Shown here in pieces: positions 25,035-32,899 of a stretch of DNA of 64,000 nt. A program made the translations under genes and the position numbers. Position 1 is the stretch's first letter; each line of letters opens with the position of its first letter. Under the pieces are notes generated by a model. The model did no database searches and was not told the DNA's origin. It saw only the letters and a program-made list of their open reading frames with translations. This stretch comes from Solimonas sp. SE-A11 (lineage in GTDB: Bacteria; Pseudomonadota; Gammaproteobacteria; Nevskiales; Nevskiaceae), in NCBI RefSeq assembly GCF_030345715.1, contig NZ_JAUASX010000011.1:111565-175564 (forward strand), in the 5' to 3' direction.

Positions 25035-25517
25035 ATGACCTTGCCGCTGGAAGACCTGGAGCTGATCAAGCGCCTGAAGTACGCCTACTGCCGCTGCATC
25101 GACACGGCCAACCTCGCCGAGCTCAAGACGCTCTTCACCGAGGATGCCAGCGTGCGCTACGAGGGCGGCACCTACCTGTTCGAAGCCCAGGGCCGCGACA
25201 AGATCCTGGAGGCCATCGGCTACGCCTTCCACGCCGAGGCCATCGCCTTGCACCACGTCAACCACCCGGAGATCGACTTCCAGTCGCCCACCGAAGCCAC
25301 CGGCGTCTGGTACCTGAAGGACTGGTTCTGCGACCTGAAGAACAAGATCTACACCGACGGCTCCTCGCTGTACCGCGACAACTACGTCAAGGTGGATGGC
25401 AAGTGGCTGATCAAGCGCGCCACCTACTCGCGCATCTTCGAGATCGTCACGCCGTTCACCGAGCCGCCCAACATCACCGCCCATTACCTGGCCAAGCACG
25501 GCGTGAAGCACGCCTGA
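25035..25517 (+). CDS. NTF2-fold (SnoaL-like) protein
   Basis: The 160-residue protein has the SnoaL_4-type layout: an N-terminal helix with IKRLKYAYCRCIDTANLAEL, then LFTEDASVRY, a strand pair with TGVWYLKDWF and the end KVDGKWLIKRATYSRIF. The NTF2 fold includes ketosteroid isomerase, dehydratases and many lipid-modifying enzymes; here the fold is clear but not the reaction. Its stop overlaps the ATG of the 3beta-HSD-like gene (TGATG), so both are co-translated. A second protein of this fold is encoded at 36705. The start follows GAGGAGAACCCC. Confidence 0.85.
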   Translation: MTLPLEDLELIKRLKYAYCRCIDTANLAELKTLFTEDASVRYEGGTYLFEAQGRDKILEAIGYAFHAEAIALHHVNHPEIDFQSPTEATGVWYLKDWFCDLKNKIYTDGSSLYRDNYVKVDGKWLIKRATYSRIFEIVTPFTEPPNITAHYLAKHGVKHA

Positions 25518-26515
25518 TGAGGACGGCCGTCACCGGGGGAGGGGGGCGGCTGGGCTGCGCCCTGGTGCGAGCCTTGCTCGCGGCCGGGCACAGCGTGCGT
25601 GTCCTGGAGCCCCCGGGGCGCGGCATGCCGCGTTCGCTGCAGGGCCTGGAGGTGGAAATGGTCCACGGCTCGGTGCTGTCGGCCGAGGACGTGGCGCGGC
25701 TGCTGGAGGCGGTGGACTGCGTGTTCCACCTCGCCGCCAAGGTCAGCATCGAGCCTGACCGCGACGGCAGCATGCAGCGCGTCAACGTCGAGGGCACGCG
25801 TATCGTGGCCGAGGCCTGCACGGCACGCGGCATCCGGCTGGTGCACTGCTCCTCCCACTCGGCGCTGGAGCACCGACCGCTGGCGCTGCCGCTGGACGAG
25901 ACCCGGGTGCTGAACATGAAGGGCCGCTCGGACTACTCCCGCACCAAGGCCGAGGCCGAGACCCTGGTCCAGCGCCTGGTGCAGGAGCGCGGGCTCGACG
26001 CCGTGGTCTGCATGCCCGGCAACATGATCGGTCCCGAGGACTACGAGCCCTCCATCTTCGGCCGCGCCCTGCTGGACCTGTACCACCGCCGCATTCCGGT
26101 GATGATGGAAGTGGTCAGCGACTACGTCGACGCGCGCGACGTGGCCGCCGGCTTCGTCGCCGCGGCTACCCGTGGCCGTCGCGGCGAGCGCTACCTGCTG
26201 ACCGGCGAGGTGCTGGACATGCGCCGCTTCCTGGCCGTCTGGGAGGAGGTCAGCGGCGTGCCGATGCCGCGCACGGTGCTGCCGCTGTGGGTCGGCTGGG
26301 CCTCGCTGCCCCTGGCCCTGGCGGCCGCGCGCCTCAGCGGCCAGCCGCCCAAGTTCAATGCCGGCGTGCTGCGCCAGGCCGTCCTGAACCGCGTGGTGCT
26401 CAACGACAAGGCCAGGAGTGAACTGGGCTTTTCTCCCCGGCCACCGCGGGAATCCTTGCGCGATGCAATGGTGTTCCTGAAGGCCGAGGGCTGGCTGGAG
26501 GCCCCGTCCGCCTGA
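25517..26515 (+). CDS. Extended SDR, 3beta-hydroxysteroid dehydrogenase/isomerase-like
   Basis: This 332-residue protein is an extended SDR: TGGGGRLG (6-13) binds NAD(P), VDCVFHLAA marks the middle strand, and YSRTK carries the catalytic Tyr and Lys. Overall it resembles 3beta-HSD/isomerases and sterol-4-carboxylate decarboxylases, including a hydrophobic stretch around 260-275. In methanotrophic sterol demethylation the reductase SdmB belongs to this broad group and works with a Rieske oxygenase; here a Rieske gene follows 188 bases downstream. The substrate is inferred from context only. It overlaps the NTF2-like gene by one base. Confidence 0.85.
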   Translation: MRTAVTGGGGRLGCALVRALLAAGHSVRVLEPPGRGMPRSLQGLEVEMVHGSVLSAEDVARLLEAVDCVFHLAAKVSIEPDRDGSMQRVNVEGTRIVAEACTARGIRLVHCSSHSALEHRPLALPLDETRVLNMKGRSDYSRTKAEAETLVQRLVQERGLDAVVCMPGNMIGPEDYEPSIFGRALLDLYHRRIPVMMEVVSDYVDARDVAAGFVAAATRGRRGERYLLTGEVLDMRRFLAVWEEVSGVPMPRTVLPLWVGWASLPLALAAARLSGQPPKFNAGVLRQAVLNRVVLNDKARSELGFSPRPPRESLRDAMVFLKAEGWLEAPSA

Positions 26516-26564
26516 GCGGCTGGCCTGGGCGGCGGTGGCCGGCCAGGCGCCACAAATCAGGGGT

Positions 26565-26624
26565 TTGCGTGGTCCGCAGGGTACCGAGCGGAGCCACCAG
26601 CCAGGGCCGGCGCAGACCACACAA
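26565..26624. repeat. Spaced inverted repeat upstream of the KshA-like gene
   Basis: TTGCGTGGTCCGC (26565-26577) and GCAGACCACACAA (26612-26624) are inverted copies with two mismatches, 34 bases apart, in the 188-base gap before the Rieske gene. It could be an operator pair or a leader structure; I see no other feature here. Confidence 0.35.
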
Positions 26625-26703
26625 GTGATTCACTCAAACGGATGATGCGCCCCCCCGGTCCCCCGGGGAAACTGCGCTCCATTAGCCCCCAGGAGCAAAC
26701 CCC

Positions 26704-27804
26704 ATGGCTGCCGTTATCAAGACGCCGATGCACAAGATCGAGGCTGAAGCCCCGCCCGACCGGTATGCGCGCGGCTGGCACTGCCTGGGCCTGGCCGACC
26801 AGTACAAGGACGGCAAGCCGCACGGCATCAACATCTTCGGCACACGCCTGGTGATCTTCAAGGGCGAGAGCGGCAAGCTCAGCATCATTGACGCATGGTG
26901 CCCGCACATGGGTGCCGACCTGGCGCTGGGCTGCGTCAAGGGTGAATCGGTAGTCTGCAAGTTCCACGGCTGGGCCTGGGGCGGCGACGGCGTCTGCAAC
27001 GAGATCCCCTACGCCAAGCGCATCCCGCCCAAGGCGCGCGTGAAGAGCTGGCCCACCTGCGAAGAGAACAAGATGCTCTTCGTCTGGAACGATCCCGAGG
27101 GCAACGGCCCGACGCCGGACGTCGCGATCCCGCGTATCGATCCGGTGTTCAATCCGGCCGAGTGGTCCGACTGGTCGCTGGTGGAGTGGACGATCAAGGT
27201 CAACTGCCGCGAGCTGGTCGACAACATCGCCGACATGGCCCACTTCGTGTCCGTGCACGGGTCGGACAACGTCGTCTACTTTGCCAACCTGTTCGAAGAC
27301 CACAAGGCCACCCAGGTCATGGTCGGCCTCAACAGCAAGCTCGGCGGCTCCGAGGAATACCTGACGACCATCGCCAGCTACTACGGCCCGGCCTACCAGA
27401 TCACCCACATGTTCGGCTCCATGGGCGGCTACCCGGTGGAATCGATCCTGCTGAACTCGCACACCCCGATCGACCAGAACAGCTTCCAGCTGCGCTTCGG
27501 CGTGCTGGTGAAGAAGTTCCCGGGCATGACCCAGGAAGCCTGCGATGCCATGGTCAAGCAGTACGTTGACCTGACCAACAAGGCCTTCGGCGAAGACGTG
27601 GAGATCTGGCACAACAAGATCCGCATCGACAACCCGCTGCTCTGTGACGGCGACGGCCCGGTCTACCAGAACCGCCAGTGGTACGAGCAGTTCTACATGG
27701 ATGCCGCCACCGTGCCGGCCGAGCTGCGCAAGAAGCGCGTGGTGGAGATCGACAAGGGCCTGGAGAAGAAGCCGGAGATGAAGCACGCGTTCGATAACGT
27801 GTGA
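26704..27804 (+). CDS. Rieske oxygenase, KshA-like (3-ketosteroid 9alpha-hydroxylase type)
   Basis: The 366-residue protein has the Rieske site Cys66-x-His68 and Cys85-x2-His88 and the catalytic iron site Asn174-x2-Asp177-x2-His180-x4-His185, in the DMAHF context typical of KshA. The late segment QWYEQFYMD and overall length also match KshA-class enzymes, which hydroxylate carbon 9 of ketosteroids and open ring B in aerobic steroid breakdown. It could instead be a sterol oxygenase of SdmA type. The start ATG follows AGGAGCAAACCCC. No KshB reductase is nearby. It ends at a strong bidirectional terminator. Confidence 0.9.
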   Translation: MAAVIKTPMHKIEAEAPPDRYARGWHCLGLADQYKDGKPHGINIFGTRLVIFKGESGKLSIIDAWCPHMGADLALGCVKGESVVCKFHGWAWGGDGVCNEIPYAKRIPPKARVKSWPTCEENKMLFVWNDPEGNGPTPDVAIPRIDPVFNPAEWSDWSLVEWTIKVNCRELVDNIADMAHFVSVHGSDNVVYFANLFEDHKATQVMVGLNSKLGGSEEYLTTIASYYGPAYQITHMFGSMGGYPVESILLNSHTPIDQNSFQLRFGVLVKKFPGMTQEACDAMVKQYVDLTNKAFGEDVEIWHNKIRIDNPLLCDGDGPVYQNRQWYEQFYMDAATVPAELRKKRVVEIDKGLEKKPEMKHAFDNV

Positions 27805-27820
27805 GTCGGTCTGCTGCAAC

Positions 27821-27850
27821 AAAAAAGCCCCGCTCATGCGGGGCTTTTTT
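27821..27850. terminator. Bidirectional terminator
   Basis: AAAAAAGCCCCGC pairs with GCGGGGCTTTTTT around a TCAT loop, giving A- and T-tracts on both sides. It serves the Rieske gene and faces the LuxR-type gene. Confidence 0.92.
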
Positions 27851-27869
27851 GTTCCGAAGGTTCAGTCCC

Positions 27870-27953
27870 TTCGTGCTGAGCCTGTCGAAGCGCGGGCGGA
27901 CCGCGAGCCGCAGCGGGCGGCCGTTCACCCTTCGACAGGCTCAGGGCGATCGG
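27870..27953. repeat. Dispersed palindromic repeat, family A
   Basis: Contains CTGAGCCTGTCGAAG (27876-27890) and inverted CTTCGACAGGCTCAGG (27930-27945), with GC-rich DNA between. It lies directly downstream of the LuxR-type regulator gene. Confidence 0.8.
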
Positions 27954-27955
27954 CT

Positions 27956-29149
27956 TCACCCCAACGAGAACACACTCCTCAACAACAACCTGACCAGCAT
28001 CGTCTGCCGCGTCACCCCCGTCTTGCAGAAGATCGAGCGCAGGTGCGTGCGTGCCGTGTTGCGGCGGATATTCATCATCTCGGCCGCCTCGTCCAGCGTG
28101 TAGCCCTCGGTCAGCAGCAGGGCCATGCGCGATTCCACCCGCGTCAGGCCCAGCAGGCGCCGCACCAGGTCCAGCGAGGGAGGGGCATTGTTGCAGTCCG
28201 GGTCGCGCAGGAAGATCACCGCGGCCGGACGCTTGCGCGTATCGCACCAGTCCCCCGCCGGCACCGCCTTGACCACCAGCGACAGGCGCGCGCGGCCGGA
28301 GGGCCGCGACACCGGCATGGCTTCCACCATGCCCGTGCCGGGATTGCCGCTGCCGTGGCCCAGCGCGCGCTGGACCAGGCGCTGCAGCTCACGCTTGTCG
28401 TCCGGGTTGTCGGCCTGCAGGCCGTTGGGCCCGCGCCAGATGCCGTCGCGCTCGGCCAGGATGCGCCGCGCCTCGTCGTTCATCTCCAGAATCTCGCCGC
28501 CCTGGGCCAGCGAGATCACGCCCAGCAGCATGCGGTTGACCGTGCCGGCCAGCATCTGCCGTTCGCACTCCAGGGAGTCCAGCCGTGACTGGATCTGGAT
28601 CGAGCGCTTCAGGTGCGGCAGGATGAAGCGGAACAGGGCCTTGTCCTGCTCGCCGAAGGGCAGGGAGTCATGGCGCCGGGTGGCGCGCAGGCGGCACTCG
28701 ATGCCGTCGGCGGTATAGACGTCGGCCCCCAGCACGTAGCGCACGTCCTGTGGCCGCAGATACTCCAGGTACATGGGGCCTTCCAGCCACTGCTTGCCGA
28801 TCAGCTCCTCCGGCGTCATCACCTCGCCCTCCTTCAGGCTGACGAAGGGGTCCACCGCGAAGAACTGCTTCTCGTAGGACACGCGGGCATCGTGATCCTC
28901 GCCGACATTGATCATCACGCCGGAATTCTCCGCCGTGGGCGGGCGCAGGATCAGGGATATATGGGCCGCCTGCAGCCGCTGCTGCAGCATCTTCAGGGCC
29001 TGCTGCCAGGGCGGTTGTTCGAGGGCGCCTTCGTAGAAGGCTCCCAGCAGGTCGCCGATCTGGCGAGGTTCCGCGTCAACGGCCTCCGATGCGAGCGGGC
29101 GCCGCGGCGGCGGCAGCTTGGCACGGACACGGGATTGGGTGGCTAGCAT
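27956..29149 (-). CDS. LuxR-type transcriptional regulator with N-terminal sensor
   Basis: The 397-residue protein ends in a LuxR-family helix-turn-helix (about 330-390), with LTRVESRMALLLTEGYTLDE, then AEMMNIRRNTARTHLRSIF and the final helix. The first 180 residues look like a GAF/PAS-related sensor region; a second PAS-like part (about 200-310) begins with VNRMLLGVISLAQGGEILEMNDEAR split over two strands. It lacks the autoinducer-binding pattern of quorum-sensing LuxR proteins. Regulators of this layout occur near lipid and steroid degradation genes. A palindrome at 29197-29218, between this gene and a DUF1329 gene, may be its binding site. Confidence 0.85.
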   Translation of the reverse strand: MLATQSRVRAKLPPPRRPLASEAVDAEPRQIGDLLGAFYEGALEQPPWQQALKMLQQRLQAAHISLILRPPTAENSGVMINVGEDHDARVSYEKQFFAVDPFVSLKEGEVMTPEELIGKQWLEGPMYLEYLRPQDVRYVLGADVYTADGIECRLRATRRHDSLPFGEQDKALFRFILPHLKRSIQIQSRLDSLECERQMLAGTVNRMLLGVISLAQGGEILEMNDEARRILAERDGIWRGPNGLQADNPDDKRELQRLVQRALGHGSGNPGTGMVEAMPVSRPSGRARLSLVVKAVPAGDWCDTRKRPAAVIFLRDPDCNNAPPSLDLVRRLLGLTRVESRMALLLTEGYTLDEAAEMMNIRRNTARTHLRSIFCKTGVTRQTMLVRLLLRSVFSLG

Positions 29150-29196
29150 GGCTTCCTCCTCCTGCTGCGGCTACATGGCCGCAGTCTTGTGTCAAA

Positions 29197-29218
29197 AAAC
29201 ATTTCAACTGCAATGTAA
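29197..29218. promoter_or_regulatory. Palindromic operator candidate, AAACATT-N8-AATGTAA
   Basis: The arms and 8-base spacing match the site at 4769-4790 except for one base. The left arm in both is preceded by CAAA. It lies in the 224-base divergent region between the LuxR-type gene and the DUF1329 gene, which otherwise holds only promoter-type DNA. Confidence 0.55.
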
Positions 29219-29373
29219 CATGCCGCAAGGGGATTGCGAAGTGCAGCATCACCGGGCAAAAAATGTACTGTTTTTGGGTGAGGCGGCCGGTTTGAGCCCT
29301 CACCGACACTGGGACACCGTCAGACCCGAAAAAGGGCGCGGGGTAGGGCAACCATCAGTCGGAGGAGACAGTG

Positions 29374-30750
29374 ATGCGTTCCAGGATTTGCACGGCATTT
29401 CTCAGTGCGGCGGTCGTATTGGCCCTCGCTCCCGCAACCGCCACGGCCAAGCTCACGCCCGCGGAAGCGGCCAAGCTCGACGGCCCTGAGCTGAACTGCA
29501 TGGGGGGCACAAAGGCCGCGAACAAGGACGGCAGCATCCCCCAGTGGGGCGGTCAGTGGGTCGGCAAGTGGCCGGGCATGAAGGGCGAGCATGGCTACGA
29601 GCCGGGCCCCTATGCGGCGGAGAAGCCGCTGTTCACGATCACGGCACAGAACTACAGCAAGTACGCCGCCAAGCTCACCGCGGGGCAGAAGGAGCTGTTC
29701 AAGAAGTACCCCCAGAACTACAGCATGATCGTCTACCCGACGCATCGTGACTTCGGCAATCCGCAGTGGGCCTGCGACGTCACCAAGAAGAACGCGCTGG
29801 AGTCGGAACTGGTCAATGGCGGCAAGGGTGTCACCGGCACCGGCGGCGGCCCGACCTTCCCGATCCCCAAGAGCGGCCTCGAGGCGATCTGGTCGGTGAA
29901 GACCGCCTACCGCGCCTGGACCGAGAAGGGTGTCCTCGACATCGCCAACGTCTATGGCAACGGCACCATCGGCTGGGGTCGCAACAAGTTCTTCACCATG
30001 AACCTGATGAACGACCCCAAGACGCGCCGCTCCCTGACCGAGCGCATCAACAGCTATTTCTATACCGCCTACCTGCTGCCGGAGCGCGACAAGGGCCTGG
30101 TGGCCGTGGGCTTCCAGCCCAACGACTACAGCAAGGACGCGACCCAGGCCTGGCAGTACCTGCCCGGCACGCGTCGCGTGCGTCAGGCCCCGGAGGTCGG
30201 CTACGACTACCCGGTGCCGCCGGCCGGCCTGCACACCACCGACGAGGACTACGGCTTCAACGGCTCGCCCGAGCGCTACAACTGGAAGCTGCTGGGCAAG
30301 CAGGAGATCTACCTGCCGTTCCACAACTTCAGGATCAACGACCCCGCCCTCAAGTACAAGGAACTGATCACGCCCAATACCATCAACCCGAAGTACGTGC
30401 GCTATGAACTGCGCCGGGTATGGGTGCTGGAGGCCAACCTGATCGAGGGCCTGCGCCACCAGTACAAGACGCGCCGCATCTACGTCGACGAGGACAGTTG
30501 GCAGGTGCTGTGGGCCGACCACTACGACGGCCGCGACCAGCTCTGGCGCATCGCCGTGATCCTGTACTTCTACTCACAGGAATCCTCGGCCCACCACCGT
30601 GGCGTGCAGCTGTTCCACGACCTGACGGCCGGCGTCTACGAGGCCACCAACCTGCTCAACGAGCGCAAGCCTGAGGACTGGTGGCGCGTCAACACGCCGA
30701 TGACGCCGGGCATGTTCACCCCCGAGGCCGCCGCAAGAGCCGGCCACTGA
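29374..30750 (+). CDS. DUF1329 family periplasmic protein (second copy)
   Basis: The 458-residue protein has a signal peptide (VLALAPATATAK, cleavage near residue 25) and the same landmarks as the copy at 22975: FPIPKSGLEAIWS, TPNTINPKYVRYELRRVWVLEA and DEDSWQVLW. The two are clear paralogues. It has no adjacent DUF1302 partner; the barrel at 21374 may serve both. The ATG at 29374 is preceded by GGAGGAGA; a GTG at 29371 is also in frame. It is divergent from the LuxR-type gene and ends at a terminator. Confidence 0.88.
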   Translation: MRSRICTAFLSAAVVLALAPATATAKLTPAEAAKLDGPELNCMGGTKAANKDGSIPQWGGQWVGKWPGMKGEHGYEPGPYAAEKPLFTITAQNYSKYAAKLTAGQKELFKKYPQNYSMIVYPTHRDFGNPQWACDVTKKNALESELVNGGKGVTGTGGGPTFPIPKSGLEAIWSVKTAYRAWTEKGVLDIANVYGNGTIGWGRNKFFTMNLMNDPKTRRSLTERINSYFYTAYLLPERDKGLVAVGFQPNDYSKDATQAWQYLPGTRRVRQAPEVGYDYPVPPAGLHTTDEDYGFNGSPERYNWKLLGKQEIYLPFHNFRINDPALKYKELITPNTINPKYVRYELRRVWVLEANLIEGLRHQYKTRRIYVDEDSWQVLWADHYDGRDQLWRIAVILYFYSQESSAHHRGVQLFHDLTAGVYEATNLLNERKPEDWWRVNTPMTPGMFTPEAAARAGH

Positions 30751-30775
30751 GTAGCCTCTAAGCCATCCGGACGAC

Positions 30776-30808
30776 CACAATGACCGCGAAAGCGGTCATT
30801 GTGCGTTT
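30776..30808 (+). terminator. Intrinsic terminator
   Basis: A perfect 12-bp stem (CACAATGACCGC and its complement) with a GAAA tetraloop is followed by CGTTTT, just after the second DUF1329 gene. Confidence 0.85.
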
Positions 30809-30862
30809 TCCGGGGGCTTTTCCCTTGGCATCCCGCACCCATTTTCGAATCGAGACACCGCC

Positions 30863-32374
30863 ATGAGTTCTGTCGTCGACATCCGCGCCGGCCAGGCCGC
30901 CCACGTCCGCCCGCTGTTCGACCGTCTCGCCGCCCAGGCGCCGGACTACAACCTGACCACCGCCGCCCAGCGCATCGAGAAGATCAAGCGCCTGATGGCC
31001 ACGGTGCTCAAGTACCGCCAGGAAATCTACGAAACCGGTCGCCTCGAGCGCGGCCTGACGCCGCCGGACATGGACGGCGAGCTGGTCATGCTCAAGTTCG
31101 AGGCCGAGTTCATCGAGCGCAACCTCGCCAACTGGATGAAGCCCAAGCTGGCCGAGGGTCCGTCGCTGATGACCCTGGGCAAGAAGGCCTACATGCACTA
31201 CGAAGCCAAGGGCATGGCCCTGGTGCTGCCGAGCTGGAACGCCCCCTACGTGATCGGCCTGCTACCGACCCTGGGCGCCATCGGCGCCGGCAACGCCGTC
31301 ATCCTCAAGCCCTCCGAGCTGGCTCCGCATTCTTCCGCCCTGATCGCCAAGATCGTCAAGGAGGCCTTCCCGGACGGCGACGTCACCGTCATCGAGGGCG
31401 GCGTGGAAGTCTCGCAGGCCCTGCTGGCCTGCCCGTTCAACCACATCTTCTACATCGGCAACAACACCGTCGGCCGCATCGTCATGAAGGCCGCCGCCGA
31501 CCATTTCGCCTCGGTCACGCTGGAGATGGGCGGCAAGAACCCGTCGATCATCGACCCCAGCGCCGACGTCGAGGACGCCGCCCTGAAGACCTCCTGGGGC
31601 CGCATGTGCAACGCCGGCCAGGCCTGCATCGCGCCGGACTACATCCTGGCCCATGAGTCCGTCATCGAGCGCTTCACCGCTGCGCTGGTGAAGGAAATCA
31701 CCGCCATGTACAACCCCAAGGGCGAAGGCTTCGAAAAGAACCCGGAGTTCCCGCGCATCATCAACGCCCGCCACTTCGAGCGCATCAAGGCCCTGGTTGA
31801 AGACGCCAAGGCCAAGGGCGCGAAGATTGTCATGGGCGGTGAGTACCGCGCCGAGGATCGCTACATTGCCCCCACCGTGGTGATGAACGTGACCGAGGAC
31901 ATGAAGATCATGCAGGAAGAGATCTTCGGCCCCGTGATCGTGGTCAAGCCCTGGAAGAACCGCGACGAGGTGATCAAGGAGATTCGTGGCCGCGACAAGC
32001 CGCTGGCACTCTACGTCTTCGCCAAGGACCAGGCCGCCTGGGAGTTCTTCCGCAACAACACCACCTCGGGCAGCACGGTGCTGAACCACAACGTGGTCCA
32101 GTCCGGCACCAACCCCTACATCTCCTTCGGCGGCGTCAACAGCAGCGGCATCGGCCGCATGGTCGGCCAGGCCACCTTCCTGGAATGCTCCAACCAGCGC
32201 GCCGTGATGGAAGAAGGCCCGGCCCTGATGGACCCGCGCGACTTCTTCCCGCCGCTCACGGACAAGTACAAGAAGCAGCTCACCCAGATGATCGAAGGCA
32301 AGCCGCTCTCCCCGGCCATGGTCAAGCTGATCAGCGGTGTGGTGAACGTGGCAGGCAAGTTCAAGCGCGGCTAA
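30863..32374 (+). CDS. Aldehyde dehydrogenase (coniferyl-aldehyde-dehydrogenase-like)
   Basis: This 503-residue NAD(P)-dependent aldehyde dehydrogenase has the catalytic Cys255 in GQACIAPDY and the general base Glu221 in LEMGGKNP. The PSWNAPYVIGLLPTLGAIGAG segment and the C-terminal SGIGRMVG place it near the class 3/coniferyl-aldehyde group, which also includes enzymes for long-chain aldehydes. Its length is slightly above the usual ~470 because of a C-terminal extension with DKYKKQLTQMIEG. It is monocistronic between two terminators. Oxidation of an aldehyde from the neighbouring oxygenases to a carboxylic acid is a reasonable inference. Confidence 0.92.
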   Translation: MSSVVDIRAGQAAHVRPLFDRLAAQAPDYNLTTAAQRIEKIKRLMATVLKYRQEIYETGRLERGLTPPDMDGELVMLKFEAEFIERNLANWMKPKLAEGPSLMTLGKKAYMHYEAKGMALVLPSWNAPYVIGLLPTLGAIGAGNAVILKPSELAPHSSALIAKIVKEAFPDGDVTVIEGGVEVSQALLACPFNHIFYIGNNTVGRIVMKAAADHFASVTLEMGGKNPSIIDPSADVEDAALKTSWGRMCNAGQACIAPDYILAHESVIERFTAALVKEITAMYNPKGEGFEKNPEFPRIINARHFERIKALVEDAKAKGAKIVMGGEYRAEDRYIAPTVVMNVTEDMKIMQEEIFGPVIVVKPWKNRDEVIKEIRGRDKPLALYVFAKDQAAWEFFRNNTTSGSTVLNHNVVQSGTNPYISFGGVNSSGIGRMVGQATFLECSNQRAVMEEGPALMDPRDFFPPLTDKYKKQLTQMIEGKPLSPAMVKLISGVVNVAGKFKRG

Positions 32375-32387
32375 AAGCAGCTCCCGC

Positions 32388-32417
32388 AAAAAGCCCCGCC
32401 TGTCGCGGGGCTTTTTT
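32388..32417. terminator. Bidirectional terminator
   Basis: AAAAAGCCCCGC pairs with GCGGGGCTTTTTT around a CTGTC loop directly after the aldehyde dehydrogenase gene. Confidence 0.92.
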
Positions 32418-32442
32418 CTTTTGATTGAAGTATTAACCCAAC

Positions 32443-32470
32443 CGTTCGCACTGAGCTTGTCGAAGCGTGA
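32443..32470. repeat. Dispersed palindromic repeat, family A (single arm)
   Basis: Only one arm, CTGAGCTTGTCGAAGCGTGA, is present. The rest of the 179-base gap (32375-32553) holds the terminator and nothing else I can support. Confidence 0.65.
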
Positions 32471-32553
32471 AGGCTTCCGAAAACTCATCCATGCTCCGGC
32501 CCCAACGCACTTCGATCGATGAAGATGGGCCGGCTTGAATCATGAGCAGTTGC

Positions 32554-32847
32554 CTACACAGCTTGCCCATGTGCTCGCATATCGGCCAAGAGGACGACCA
32601 GGCTGAAACCACCATACTTCTCGGCCCTCCGGTCTTCCTCCGGAATAAGTGCGGTGTGAAGTTCTTCGTAATTTTCAGGAATGCACGAGACGCCCGGAGC
32701 GCCTTCAGCTTGGTCGATATCGACAACGATGATCGTGCCAGCCGGGATGGTAACTTTATGGCCGCCGGTGAAGGGCGCATGCCAGTGCGTGAGTGCGCTA
32801 GCCGGTATCGGCGAGGTCAGCAGGAAGCGTGCCCCTTTCTTAAGCAT
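32554..32847 (-). CDS. Small protein of unknown function, possibly frameshifted
   Basis: The 97-residue frame (start MLKKGARF) has a good GGAGG site eight bases before the ATG at 32847. I do not recognise it. Composition is less GC-rich than the neighbours. Near its end a different minus-strand frame continues with protein-like sequence (MGKLCRQLLMIQAG, then SSIEVRWGRSMDEFSEAF) up to the repeat at 32470, which suggests that a one-base indel near 32570-32600 shortened the original protein. It sits between the aldehyde dehydrogenase and the response regulator genes. Confidence 0.45.
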   Translation of the reverse strand: MLKKGARFLLTSPIPASALTHWHAPFTGGHKVTIPAGTIIVVDIDQAEGAPGVSCIPENYEELHTALIPEEDRRAEKYGGFSLVVLLADMRAHGQAV

Positions 32848-32899
32848 TCGCACCTCCATGCGGGACCCCGCGATCCCCAGTGAGGCCGGGCGCGAGCGC

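Noticed and set aside
27956..29149. LuxR-type protein as a quorum-sensing receptor
   Set aside because: It is 397 residues long with GAF/PAS-like parts, lacks the autoinducer-binding layout, and no LuxI-type synthase is in the window.
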